22,264 bases of DNA from CAYXUG01 sp964468655 (GTDB taxonomy: Bacteria > Fidelibacterota > Marinisomatia > Marinisomatales > CAYXUG01), in NCBI GenBank assembly GCA_964468655.1, contig CAYXUG010000036.1:1-22264 (forward strand). Reading direction: 5' to 3'. Every line of letters begins with the position of its first letter. Positions within the stretch are counted from its first letter, which is position 1. The notes under the pieces are model-generated. The model was not told where the DNA came from. It saw only the letters and a list, made by a program, of their open reading frames with translations, and ran no database searches. Position numbers and translations under genes: made by a program. Below, one piece after another: positions 8,801 to 15,977 of the stretch.

Positions 8801-9335
8801 AGTGGCTAAAGCCAACAGTGAACACGATTGGGCACAGGAAGATGTTGGGTATGTAGATGCACCCTCTCAGGAATACAGAATGCCCTATGATCGCCCCCAT
8901 GATCTTACATTTTCATTATATTCAATTATACCATTTGGAATTAGTGCAGGAATTACAGCATTTTATCAATCCGGGTATCCTTATACTCCTTACTTCATCG
9001 AAGAGGGGCAAGTTGATCCTCAGGAAGATGTGAAAAATAAATTTTCCAAAAGGGCGCCCTCGTACCGTAATGTAAACTTATCACTTTCAAAATCAGTTAG
9101 TTATGGTAAACAAAAGATTTCTCTCGGCGTAAATGTTTATAATGTTTTTGATATAAAAAGCGCTTTGGATATTTACTATTTGACAGGAAAACCTGATGAC
9201 CCCGGAACTCATTACCTTGATCAAGTAGGTCTGCCAGATGCACAACATATATATTCTGGCTCATTTTTTGACCAACCTTGGAAGTTTGATGCTCCAAGGG
9301 AAATTGATTTTTTTATTAAAGTGGATTTTGAATAA
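5871..9335 (+). CDS. TonB-dependent outer-membrane receptor with carboxypeptidase-regulatory-like domain
   Basis: A 1154-residue receptor. In order: signal peptide (1-23, LNA before the cut); a CarboxypepD_reg-like beta-sandwich (about 27-104, with GTIRGQVTDVQGDPLIGAQV then GNYLILNVPVGKYDV); a TonB-box-like EVYVTAERP at 113-121; a plug domain from about 125 to 245, with HVRGGRSGEIAYMIDG at 179-194; and a long barrel ending in an aromatic-rich strand, FFIKVDFE. This class takes up ligands across the outer membrane using TonB energy. Unusually, the barrel carries several EF-hand-like acidic loops, described separately. The N-terminal domain recalls SusC, but the partner gene is not SusD-like. 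The gene starts one base after the lipoprotein stop codon, and its own stop overlaps the next start as TAATG, indicating a coupled operon. The substrate cannot be read from the sequence. Confidence 0.93.
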   Translation: MIIFSKKLKIGLIILFSCITLNAGTDGTIRGQVTDVQGDPLIGAQVFIGELSVGSVVDLSGNYLILNVPVGKYDVTVVIIGYQKQVMKDVTVLMDQTVWLNFKLPIETVEGEEVYVTAERPLVEKAVTSKKVTVGAEAIESLPMRDLNELYSLQSGVVKVESRRQGIPDHEERGLEEIHVRGGRSGEIAYMIDGLYIRNPIYGGIGNGTRLNLFAVQEFDWQADGFNAEYGDAMSAVSNMHTKVGGENFEYHFKYETSLLGSELGSQYDALRGFNDLNFGFGGTFPFFKKLNYWFSGQFTNNDSYKIYEFDDKAYQLLPGQDDYFDFVFNENDPSYQSINNQNITNLVQPWDNVTGFRGFGLDNTQDIFGKLTYRHSSRLRFNVTYWDLKAHRKGFSPRYLYWDDGQNELFRDTKRLTFEMNHSISNKTFYTIRAAEFIQDQFQGVRWMDSDDDGYPNWFEWRFSAGEFRGQSNPYDADVIPYSMKGDTIEYTMKDGRSGWYYGATPGLYNWAIAEEFTDQNGNGIWDEGEPWEDSDGDGLWNNPELIEKLYHRDGSYWLSPEMYEAYWDNYDAWHLLQYYTQQPFIEAIATGGDFFEILEILQSVEGPEASELFLYYYPNIFTGFDMWDERSAFGGHDKFYASSRAVTREIRFDLTSQVTDKLKLRSGIDFKSHRLNFYEVKYPWLGTGAFIQTFAEHWEDTGPDGMLPTDAGYEEADQGEGNGTWDPGEYYSDANENGKWDDFREPMEFATYLQGTFEVPWMVINAGIRLDAVNYNTKVWADTAGYFSPGRPWYYSDVNDNNEWDNGEVASDLAGLAHQKVFFADSKWLYKLSPRLGVSHVITDKSTFTFNYGLYFQTPIYQNVFLNTNRLEDPEALFETDSDDEAGNLGNATMSAMRTQSYAFSFNVQVGTKWRYSVGAWIKDIDQWLAYKNQRSGVYQYKVFSNGDYGSVKGIDFTLELRTKKINSLLQYTYSVAKANSEHDWAQEDVGYVDAPSQEYRMPYDRPHDLTFSLYSIIPFGISAGITAFYQSGYPYTPYFIEEGQVDPQEDVKNKFSKRAPSYRNVNLSLSKSVSYGKQKISLGVNVYNVFDIKSALDIYYLTGKPDDPGTHYLDQVGLPDAQHIYSGSFFDQPWKFDAPREIDFFIKVDFE
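7218..8312 (+). repeat. EF-hand-like acidic loops scattered through the TonB receptor barrel
   Basis: Within this span, loops begin at residues 450 (DSDDDGYPNWFEW), 520 (DQNGNGIWDEGE, then DSDGDGLWNNPE), 719 (DQGEGNGTWDPGE, then DANENGKWDD) and 799 (DVNDNNEWDNGE). Their nucleotide positions begin at 7218, 7428, 8025 and 8265. They separate amphipathic barrel strands, so they most likely lie in extracellular loops. The wording closely matches the loops in the adjacent lipoprotein. Metal binding is inference from Asp/Asn spacing. Confidence 0.7.
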
Positions 9336-12300
9336 TGACGCTAAATAATTTTAAGCTTTATTCAATTTCCTGTTTATTTCTTATCTGTGGTATACTCACG
9401 GGTGCTGAAAATGAGCAAACCTCAAATAATAGCAGGAATCTTGGAAAAATTGGAGATTATCCATTTCCTACCAATCCAATGAATGACAGGGGAAAAGGAT
9501 ATCTAATATCAGGTAAACTTAAAAATGCTATAACAAATTATGGTGATTTTATTAACTGGGGTGAAAAACCGGCAGGACTCTGGGGGGATTATGCATATTT
9601 GCCTAATGTTACATTTATGGCGGGTGTTCCCGGGCATGCATATTCATCTGACTTTAATTGGAGTATTGAAGAAACCATTGAAGAAGGGGGTGACGTTGTT
9701 CGGCGGACATGGTCATCAAAGAGCGTATATAATTCGTGGTTTGAAAATGGCGATACCAATTTTGTAGGAATACTATTTGAGGCGGCAGATGGGAGAGGTA
9801 TTTGGGAACCCGATAGTGTCTCAAAGAAATCATCCGTTGATGGTATTACTGATTACCACCAATGGGGAATTAATAGCGATTCAGGATTTGTATTTATTAG
9901 TGTTCCGGGTGAAATAAGTCCCAATAAATCAACTTCGAGAATTGGGTTGATTTATCCCTGGGCGTTAAGACCAACCCTAAAATTCAGAGCAGATGAATAC
10001 GATGTGTACGAATACGGGGATGATAAGGAAGAGTGGACCCAGGATGATAATTATATGTATTACGGAGCGACTGTTTCAGAATCGTGGTTCACCCGTTGGG
10101 ATCCAAGTTCAAATACAGATTGGCATGCTTCAACGATGTCAAGGGTGAATACACACAATACGGAAGAAACTGCTGGCAGTATTTTTGGTGATACTCCTTT
10201 TACTGATTCAGGTGACTCTTATCCATTATTAGCGCATAGTAATTATTCATCTACCTGGCCTGTAAAGTTAAATTTAGAAACAAATGAATTTGAACCCTAC
10301 TGGCCGGGATGGTGGGCGGAGAATTATTATGGAGACAGTCCACAGGAGATTTGGGATCAAGAAGGTATTGTTGGATGCAGTAGAGATCGTAAAGACCCCG
10401 ATTGCTGGAAAGAAGATCCGGGCAGATTTATTGCTGACACGGATGTATATATGGAATTTGATGACAGATGGGCCCACCGCGGAAACACGATCAACACCAA
10501 TGATGAATATGAACAGGCCGGTTATCCACTGGGGGTGAAAGTGATGGCGGAAGCACACTCTTATGGTGTCAATTATGCTGAAGATGTAATGTTTGTAACC
10601 GTTAGAGTCCGTAATGAAAGTGGTGACTGGTGCGCTTTTGAGCGGGATACAGATGGAAATAAAGTACCAATTACAGATGAGTACGGAGTTCAACTGTGTG
10701 GTGAAGGATTGTACATGCCTGACGGAACCAAAATAAATCACGGGACAGGGTTTAATTATCAGGGTGTGAGTCTTGGTTTTTATATGGATGCAGATGCCGC
10801 AATGGGTGATATAAATGGGTATAATGGATCTATTCATACAAATGCTGATGATATGATGGAATATATTGACTGCAAAACTTCAGATGAGCATTTTCCTGAT
10901 GGCTGTCCGGAGGTTGCAGGTCAGGAATTACGGATCAGTATGGCAGTCATTTATGATTATGATGGTATCAGTGGCATAGCAAGAGATTTAGGAATAGTTG
11001 GAACCCAGCTTCTTGACTCGCCATTAGCCACAGATAATGTTGATTTAGATCAAGATGGAATTACAGACATTTATCCCGGCGAAAAACTGAAAATGACAGA
11101 TTGGCATTGGTTTGACTGGTATAACAGACCGGGTGTAATTACAAGAGAAAGCGGAGGAAATTGCTGCGCTGGTGATCCCGGGCGTCCGCAGGCGAAGAAT
11201 AAAGAAGAAATTTTACTTAAGGTTATGAGAGGAGATACTGTAAATCTCAGTAATAATGAGAAAAATTGGTTTTTCCATTCTAAAAATCCGGATATTGATC
11301 AGGAAGATCCGGACTTCAATCCTCACTTCGATTCATTAGAAGGAATTGAGGAAACTGATTTTTGGTTTGAGGGAGAAGATGGTCTCGATTGTGTTCTCGT
11401 AATGAGCTGCGGACCGTTAGATTTAGAGGTTGGTGAAGAAGTTCCTTTTTCATTTTGCATCATTTTCGGTCAAAACAATGACGATTTAATCAGGAATGCA
11501 GTTTTTGCGCAGATTATGTATAATAACCATTATCAAGGATACACTCCTCCGTCAAGACCGAATATTAAAGCTGTTAGTGACCAGGGGAAGGTTACAATTT
11601 ATTGGGACGATTCGGCAGAGATTTCCAGGGATATTGTAACGGGATATTCAGATTTTGAAGGTTATAAAATCTACAAGAGCAGGGATAAGGGAAAAACGTG
11701 GGGATCACCGGATAAGAGAATTTATGATGACACCGACATATTGGCCGGGTGGCAACCATTAAATCAGTATGATCTAACGGCGGAAGAGGATTCTGTTTAT
11801 TGTGTTTTTGGTGTTGATGAAAATGGTGAATGTGAAGTGAGAGGGAATTGCCCGGAACCGTGTATCCGGGGGAGAAGTATTCAAGGTCCTGACCCTCTGA
11901 CACCTTGGTTCAGCTTAGGCAATGATACCGGATTCGATGATATTAGACTTGTTGAGCCGGTTGTCATAGATGGAATTGAATATACATATTCCTACGTTGA
12001 TACAAATGTGATAGATGGTTTGGAATATACTTATTCAGTCGTTGGTTATGATATGGGTGTTGAACCGCCGTACGTTGTAGATTGGGTTTCCGATGGGAAT
12101 GGTAGTTTTATCCCTGATACGGTTTTATCTAATGCAAATCCGGACAATTGGTCTGAACCGACGGGATATCAATTAATTGAAAATTCTAAAGGAACAACCA
12201 ATCTTGATCCGAATTTTGTAACTGTATATCCGGGACCTCCACCAACGATAGATTTATCTTCTGTGCAGGTTGTACCCAATCCGTATATTGTTCATTCGAT

Positions 12301-12544
12301 GTTCCCGGAAACTGAATATTTAAAATTAATCAGGTTTACCAACCTTCCGTCAAAATGTACGATTACAATTTTTACAATTTCAGGTGAAAAAGTGACACAA
12401 ATAGAACATGAAAACGAAGATGAGGGCTATATAACATGGGACCTGCGTACAGTAAATAATCAGGAAATTAGTCCCGGATTATATTTGTATGTAGTCGAAT
12501 CCGGAAAACAAAAACATATTGGAAAATTTGCGGTGGTCAGATAA
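9335..12544 (+). CDS. Large secreted surface protein with variant (VVPNPYIVHS) T9SS-like C-terminal domain
   Basis: A 1069-residue protein with a signal peptide (1-24, LTGA before the cut). Residues 25-735 match no family I know. They are rich in Trp, Tyr, Asp and Cys, including an adjacent Cys pair at 610-611 and an acidic DLDQDGITDIYPGE loop at 570-583. A fibronectin type III-like region (about 740-906) follows, containing FEGYKIYKSRDKGKTWG (774-790) with an Asp-box-like SRDKGKTW. The C-terminal domain from about 977 reads VQVVPNPYIVHS..., then ITIFTISGEKV, PGLYLYVVE and KHIGKFAVVR at the end. This is the layout of a T9SS C-terminal domain but without NYPNPFNP. It overlaps the TonB receptor by one base (TAATG) and overlaps the PorV-like gene the same way. 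It is likely exported and held at the surface, perhaps with the receptor and lipoprotein; that partnership is inferred from the operon alone. Confidence 0.8.
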   Translation: MTLNNFKLYSISCLFLICGILTGAENEQTSNNSRNLGKIGDYPFPTNPMNDRGKGYLISGKLKNAITNYGDFINWGEKPAGLWGDYAYLPNVTFMAGVPGHAYSSDFNWSIEETIEEGGDVVRRTWSSKSVYNSWFENGDTNFVGILFEAADGRGIWEPDSVSKKSSVDGITDYHQWGINSDSGFVFISVPGEISPNKSTSRIGLIYPWALRPTLKFRADEYDVYEYGDDKEEWTQDDNYMYYGATVSESWFTRWDPSSNTDWHASTMSRVNTHNTEETAGSIFGDTPFTDSGDSYPLLAHSNYSSTWPVKLNLETNEFEPYWPGWWAENYYGDSPQEIWDQEGIVGCSRDRKDPDCWKEDPGRFIADTDVYMEFDDRWAHRGNTINTNDEYEQAGYPLGVKVMAEAHSYGVNYAEDVMFVTVRVRNESGDWCAFERDTDGNKVPITDEYGVQLCGEGLYMPDGTKINHGTGFNYQGVSLGFYMDADAAMGDINGYNGSIHTNADDMMEYIDCKTSDEHFPDGCPEVAGQELRISMAVIYDYDGISGIARDLGIVGTQLLDSPLATDNVDLDQDGITDIYPGEKLKMTDWHWFDWYNRPGVITRESGGNCCAGDPGRPQAKNKEEILLKVMRGDTVNLSNNEKNWFFHSKNPDIDQEDPDFNPHFDSLEGIEETDFWFEGEDGLDCVLVMSCGPLDLEVGEEVPFSFCIIFGQNNDDLIRNAVFAQIMYNNHYQGYTPPSRPNIKAVSDQGKVTIYWDDSAEISRDIVTGYSDFEGYKIYKSRDKGKTWGSPDKRIYDDTDILAGWQPLNQYDLTAEEDSVYCVFGVDENGECEVRGNCPEPCIRGRSIQGPDPLTPWFSLGNDTGFDDIRLVEPVVIDGIEYTYSYVDTNVIDGLEYTYSVVGYDMGVEPPYVVDWVSDGNGSFIPDTVLSNANPDNWSEPTGYQLIENSKGTTNLDPNFVTVYPGPPPTIDLSSVQVVPNPYIVHSMFPETEYLKLIRFTNLPSKCTITIFTISGEKVTQIEHENEDEGYITWDLRTVNNQEISPGLYLYVVESGKQKHIGKFAVVR
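11963..12052 (+). repeat. Tandem 15-residue repeat in the large secreted protein
   Basis: Residues 877-891 (VIDGIEYTYSYVDTN) are followed directly by 892-906 (VIDGLEYTYSVVGYD). The paralogous protein at 13591 has a more diverged version (GLQYTFVDTN, then VFDGIEYTYSITSYD), so the duplication predates the split of the two genes. It probably forms two successive beta-strands of the fibronectin-like domain. Confidence 0.55.
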
Positions 12545-13572
12545 TGAAAAAACGATATTACTTTTGCATAGTTTATTTTTTAATCAATATAGCAAGCGCA
12601 CAGTACAGAGATAAACCGGATGTAGTTACGAAAGTTGCTACGTCAGCAGGTAACTGGTTAAAATTGGGTACGAGCGCACGTTCAGCAGCGATGGGAGGTG
12701 CCTTTGTTGCATTTGGTGAGGGAGTTACAGCTATTCCCTATAATCCCGCTGGCTTAGCATACATCAAGGGTTCGGAGGCATATTTTTCCCGAACCAACTA
12801 TTTGGCTGATATCACATACAATGTGATAGCTTATGGGTCAAGTTTATCTCCTTACGATTATTTTGGTATTAACCTTTTTTATCTCGATTCAGGCCCCATG
12901 GCTGTTACCACCGAACAATTCCCCAATGGTACCGGAGAAGATTTTAATGTACTCTCATTGTCTTTAAGATTGGCTTATGCAAGGGTAATGACAGACCGGC
13001 TTAAAATAGGTGTCACGGTTAACTATATTCGAGATGAAATATATACAACACACATGCAGACTCTTGCTTTTGACATTGGATCAAACTTCAATACGGGGAT
13101 TTATGGTTTTACTCTGGGAATGAATGTATCAAACTTCGGTCCCGAAGTTCAATATCAGGGTGAAGGATTACAGGTAATTGTTCCCGATACACTCGATGTT
13201 GAGGAACGTTTAAATAAAGTTACCGATAAATTCCCTTTGCCGCTGCTGTTTCGACTCGGGTTAAAAAATGAATTAATGGGTTCATCTGAGGATGCGTTAA
13301 TAAAGAGTTCCAGCCACAAGTTAACTATTTCAGCAGATGCAAATAATCCCATTGACTATACTTTAAACGGTAGTATAGGAGGAGAATATTCCTTCAAGAA
13401 TCTGGCATTTTTAAGAGCCGGTACAAGATTAGGGCATGATACAGCAGGATTTTCAGCAGGGGGTGGATTGATTATTGGAACCGGTAAAATGAAGATAAAA
13501 GTAGATTATGCATTTATAGATTATGGTATTCTGGAAATGATGCATCAAGTGGGATTAGGGTTAGAGTTTTAA
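12544..13572 (+). CDS. PorV/PorQ-like outer-membrane protein (UPF0164/FadL-type barrel)
   Basis: A 342-residue protein with a signal peptide (1-19, ASA before the cut). Residues 39-72 show the family hallmark: LKLGTSARSAAMGGAFVAFG, then a YNPAGLA motif. The rest alternates polar and apolar residues as in a beta-barrel and ends QVGLGLEF, a typical terminal strand with a C-terminal Phe. Family knowledge: PorV is a FadL-like barrel that accepts T9SS substrates as they leave the SprA translocon and hands them to the attachment complex; PorQ and other paralogues have related roles. Here it lies between two secreted proteins with the same variant C-terminal domain, overlapping the first by one base and 18 bases before the second. 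This suggests a dedicated carrier for them. It could instead be a structural partner of the TonB receptor. Confidence 0.85.
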   Translation: MKKRYYFCIVYFLINIASAQYRDKPDVVTKVATSAGNWLKLGTSARSAAMGGAFVAFGEGVTAIPYNPAGLAYIKGSEAYFSRTNYLADITYNVIAYGSSLSPYDYFGINLFYLDSGPMAVTTEQFPNGTGEDFNVLSLSLRLAYARVMTDRLKIGVTVNYIRDEIYTTHMQTLAFDIGSNFNTGIYGFTLGMNVSNFGPEVQYQGEGLQVIVPDTLDVEERLNKVTDKFPLPLLFRLGLKNELMGSSEDALIKSSSHKLTISADANNPIDYTLNGSIGGEYSFKNLAFLRAGTRLGHDTAGFSAGGGLIIGTGKMKIKVDYAFIDYGILEMMHQVGLGLEF

Positions 13573-13590
13573 TTTATTTCATTCAATATT

Positions 13591-15789
13591 ATGAAACTTA
13601 TCAAATTATTATTCCAAGCTGAAATTATATTATTTTCAGGTATTCTTTTTTCACAAACATTCATTGGAGATTATTCAGCTCCTTCAATACCAAAGGTTTT
13701 TGCAACTGTACAACATGAAAAAGTTTATTTAACCTGGAATAATATTGCTGAATCTTCAATTGATTCGGTAACGGGGTACAGAGAATTTGAGGGATACAGA
13801 ATTTACAAAAGCACTGACAGCGGTCAAACCTGGGGAGGTGTAAATGCTCGGCTGTATAATTACAACGGGAATTTTATAGGTTGGAAACCATACGCACAGT
13901 TTGACCTGAGCGAAGATAATGATGTGGATTTCTGTATCTACGACCCAGACTGCTTAAGCAGTGATCCGAAAAGGGGAGAAGAAATATCCGGTCCTGATCC
14001 ATTGAATCCGCGCATCAATCTGGGTGAAAACAGTGGACTCCAATATACCTTTGTAGATACCAATGTTTTTGATGGAATTGAATATACCTATTCTATCACC
14101 TCCTATGACGTGGGATTGCGTACATTTTCAGTGGAATATGTAGATGAAGATTCAAATGGTGTTTATGAAGCTGATACTACATGGTCGGAATCCAATCCTG
14201 ATCATTTTATAGGTCCTGATACACTGACTTACTACGATCTTGATGATAGCTTAAATGTTCAGGCAAATCCCACCAGAGGTTTCCCAAGTCTGGAATGCCC
14301 AAGAGGGACAACACAAGCCGATAACAATTTTGTAACTGTGATTCCCGGTTACTTTGCCAGTAACATCACATTTCCTGAGGATGATGACGCGGGGTCATTT
14401 TTTGTGGATTATGGAGGGAATACCGGGACGGGTGACATCTCGTATATCATTGCAGATACTGATTCACTGACCGATGAAGTACTGAAATTCGAAATTCAGG
14501 CTGATCTTGGTGCCACCGCTGTGGAAGGAATGGCTGCCGATAATCCATTGCTTTATGTGTACGAAATTGATGATTCTCTCAGCCAGACTCCTGTTGAGAT
14601 TGATACCATTTATGCCGTAGGAGATTTAGATAGCACACAAATTGACTCATTGATGGATTTGCCGGGAGCAGATTCAAGTAATGCTCAGATACAAATTCCA
14701 AAATACATAATTATTTCAGAATTGAATGAAGTCAGCGACCTTTTGGCAGGCATCCGGTATCAATTTGAAAATCTGCCGGAAACGATTGCAGGTGCCGGAG
14801 ATGATGCTTTTATAGAAAGTGTAGATTTTTCAATAGATAGTCTGGTTTTCGCTTACTACGATATAAACTTGAAGTATTTTAATTCAAACGAATACAAAAG
14901 GAGACTTAATTTTGACTACAAGATTGAGTTCTCAACCGATTTGGGTTTGGATACTGCTTTATCAACAACTTTCCCCCAGTGCACTCTACCGGCTCTTCCT
15001 TTCAAAATCACAAATATGTCCACGGGTAAAAAAGTGCAACTTTCACATGCAGACTGGGGTGCTGAATCTGATCAAGGGAATAATGATCCATCATTGGGAA
15101 TGATGGATTGTATCTGGACACGCAATGAAGAATTGACATTTACCGAATTATTTGAAGTCAGCGGTGAAGATACTTATGTATCATCGTTCAAACTTCGCCT
15201 TGATTACGATGTTGAAACTATATTACCTTTCCTGCCGGATTGGGAATCAGGTAAAACGTATGAGATAGAAGATGGCGTATATTATAAGGCAATGATCTGG
15301 GAAGCTGTATCTTCAAGCCAGGGTGTTGCACCGTCTGCAACTGATGAAGATAATCCATGGATTTTGGAATTTCCATGGGACGAAGGCGATTCTGTTATCA
15401 TTCACCTCGAGAAGTTTTTTGTTGATGGAGACAGTTGGGTAGTGGACATGTCAAAATTGGGTAAGCCACATGAGGTTACACAAGATGAACTTGAGCAAGT
15501 TACTGTGGTACCAAATCCGTATATTGTTCATTCATTGTTCAATGAAACTCCAAATAATAGAAAATTAAGATTTACGCACCTTCCCCAGCAGTGCAGAATC
15601 TCCATTTACACCATTACAGGAGAATTGGTCACCAGTTTTGAATATGATGAACGATATGAAGGAAATGCATGGTGGAATTTGCGGTCGGGTAACAATCAAA
15701 ATGGTAATGAAGTGTCGCCGGGACTATATATATTTCTGATAGAGACAGATGATTTACAGCAGATTGGGAAATTTGCCATTGTTCGTTAA
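13591..15789 (+). CDS. Secreted fibronectin-like protein with CBM5/12-like segment and variant sorting domain
   Basis: A 732-residue protein with a signal peptide ending near Ser21. It is a paralogue of the C-terminal third of the 1069-residue protein two genes upstream. Residues 30-175 match that protein's fibronectin-like region (FEGYRIYKSTDSGQTWG at 67-82 and GPDPLNP at 134-140). The C-terminal domain from 637 repeats VVPNPYIVHS and ends QQIGKFAIVR. Between them lies about 370 residues of acidic, Ser/Asp-rich sequence absent from the paralogue, including a CBM5/12-like segment at 551-592. There is no clear Shine-Dalgarno; the 18-base gap after the PorV-like gene suggests it is the last gene of the operon. 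The likely location is the cell surface. A glycan-binding role is inference from the short module. Confidence 0.78.
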   Translation: MKLIKLLFQAEIILFSGILFSQTFIGDYSAPSIPKVFATVQHEKVYLTWNNIAESSIDSVTGYREFEGYRIYKSTDSGQTWGGVNARLYNYNGNFIGWKPYAQFDLSEDNDVDFCIYDPDCLSSDPKRGEEISGPDPLNPRINLGENSGLQYTFVDTNVFDGIEYTYSITSYDVGLRTFSVEYVDEDSNGVYEADTTWSESNPDHFIGPDTLTYYDLDDSLNVQANPTRGFPSLECPRGTTQADNNFVTVIPGYFASNITFPEDDDAGSFFVDYGGNTGTGDISYIIADTDSLTDEVLKFEIQADLGATAVEGMAADNPLLYVYEIDDSLSQTPVEIDTIYAVGDLDSTQIDSLMDLPGADSSNAQIQIPKYIIISELNEVSDLLAGIRYQFENLPETIAGAGDDAFIESVDFSIDSLVFAYYDINLKYFNSNEYKRRLNFDYKIEFSTDLGLDTALSTTFPQCTLPALPFKITNMSTGKKVQLSHADWGAESDQGNNDPSLGMMDCIWTRNEELTFTELFEVSGEDTYVSSFKLRLDYDVETILPFLPDWESGKTYEIEDGVYYKAMIWEAVSSSQGVAPSATDEDNPWILEFPWDEGDSVIIHLEKFFVDGDSWVVDMSKLGKPHEVTQDELEQVTVVPNPYIVHSLFNETPNNRKLRFTHLPQQCRISIYTITGELVTSFEYDERYEGNAWWNLRSGNNQNGNEVSPGLYIFLIETDDLQQIGKFAIVR
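15241..15360 (+). other. CBM5/12-like carbohydrate-binding segment
   Basis: Residues 551-590 start with WESGKTYEIEDGVYYKA and end with a Pro at 581 and NPW at 588-590. Family 5/12 chitin-binding modules follow W-x4-Y-x3-D-x-V-x-Y-x-x-x-x-Y/W-x-A ... P ... W. The spacing of the aromatics, the Asp-Gly-Val and the closing Trp agree. The usual Gly-Asp is Glu-Asp here. The match is by eye and short. Confidence 0.5.
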
Positions 15790-15888
15790 ATCCGGTTATT
15801 TATTGAGGTGTAATTTTTTGAATGTTTGTGTAAATTCAGTTGTTGTAAATACTCGAGTGAAACATTAATTTAGTGAGAATTTAGTCGT

Positions 15889-15918
15889 TGATCGTTAATA
15901 AATAGTAGATTATATCAT
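15889..15918 (+). promoter_or_regulatory. Possible promoter for the adhesin-like gene
   Basis: TTGATC at 15889-15894 (4 of 6) and TATCAT at 15913-15918 (5 of 6) are 18 bases apart. This falls in the 188-base gap between the operon end and the next gene, about 60 bases before its ATG. The gap is very AT-rich, so chance matches are expected. I saw no terminator hairpin in the gap and no other gene. Confidence 0.35.
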
Positions 15919-15962
15919 AACATTGAATCAACATTTTAGCATATTATTAAACAAATAAAATC

Positions 15963-15968
15963 AGGGAG
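15963..15968 (+). promoter_or_regulatory. Strong Shine-Dalgarno AGGGAG
   Basis: AGGGAG lies 9 bases before the ATG at 15978 and supports that start. Confidence 0.7.
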
Positions 15969-15977
15969 AAAGCAATC

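Noticed and set aside
3776..9335. A standard SusD/SusC polysaccharide utilisation pair
   Set aside because: The lipoprotein is acidic with calcium-like loops and lacks SusD-like helical repeat features, its gene precedes rather than follows the receptor gene, and no glycoside hydrolase is nearby.
10274..10837. A 187-codon minus-strand open frame opposite the large secreted protein
   Set aside because: It is fully inside a convincing plus-strand gene, has no recognisable domain and its composition is that expected of the complement of an acidic, Asp/Asn-rich reading frame.
15790..15977. Terminator at the end of the five-gene operon
   Set aside because: The gap is AT-rich with a T-run near 15821, but I could find no stable stem in front of it.
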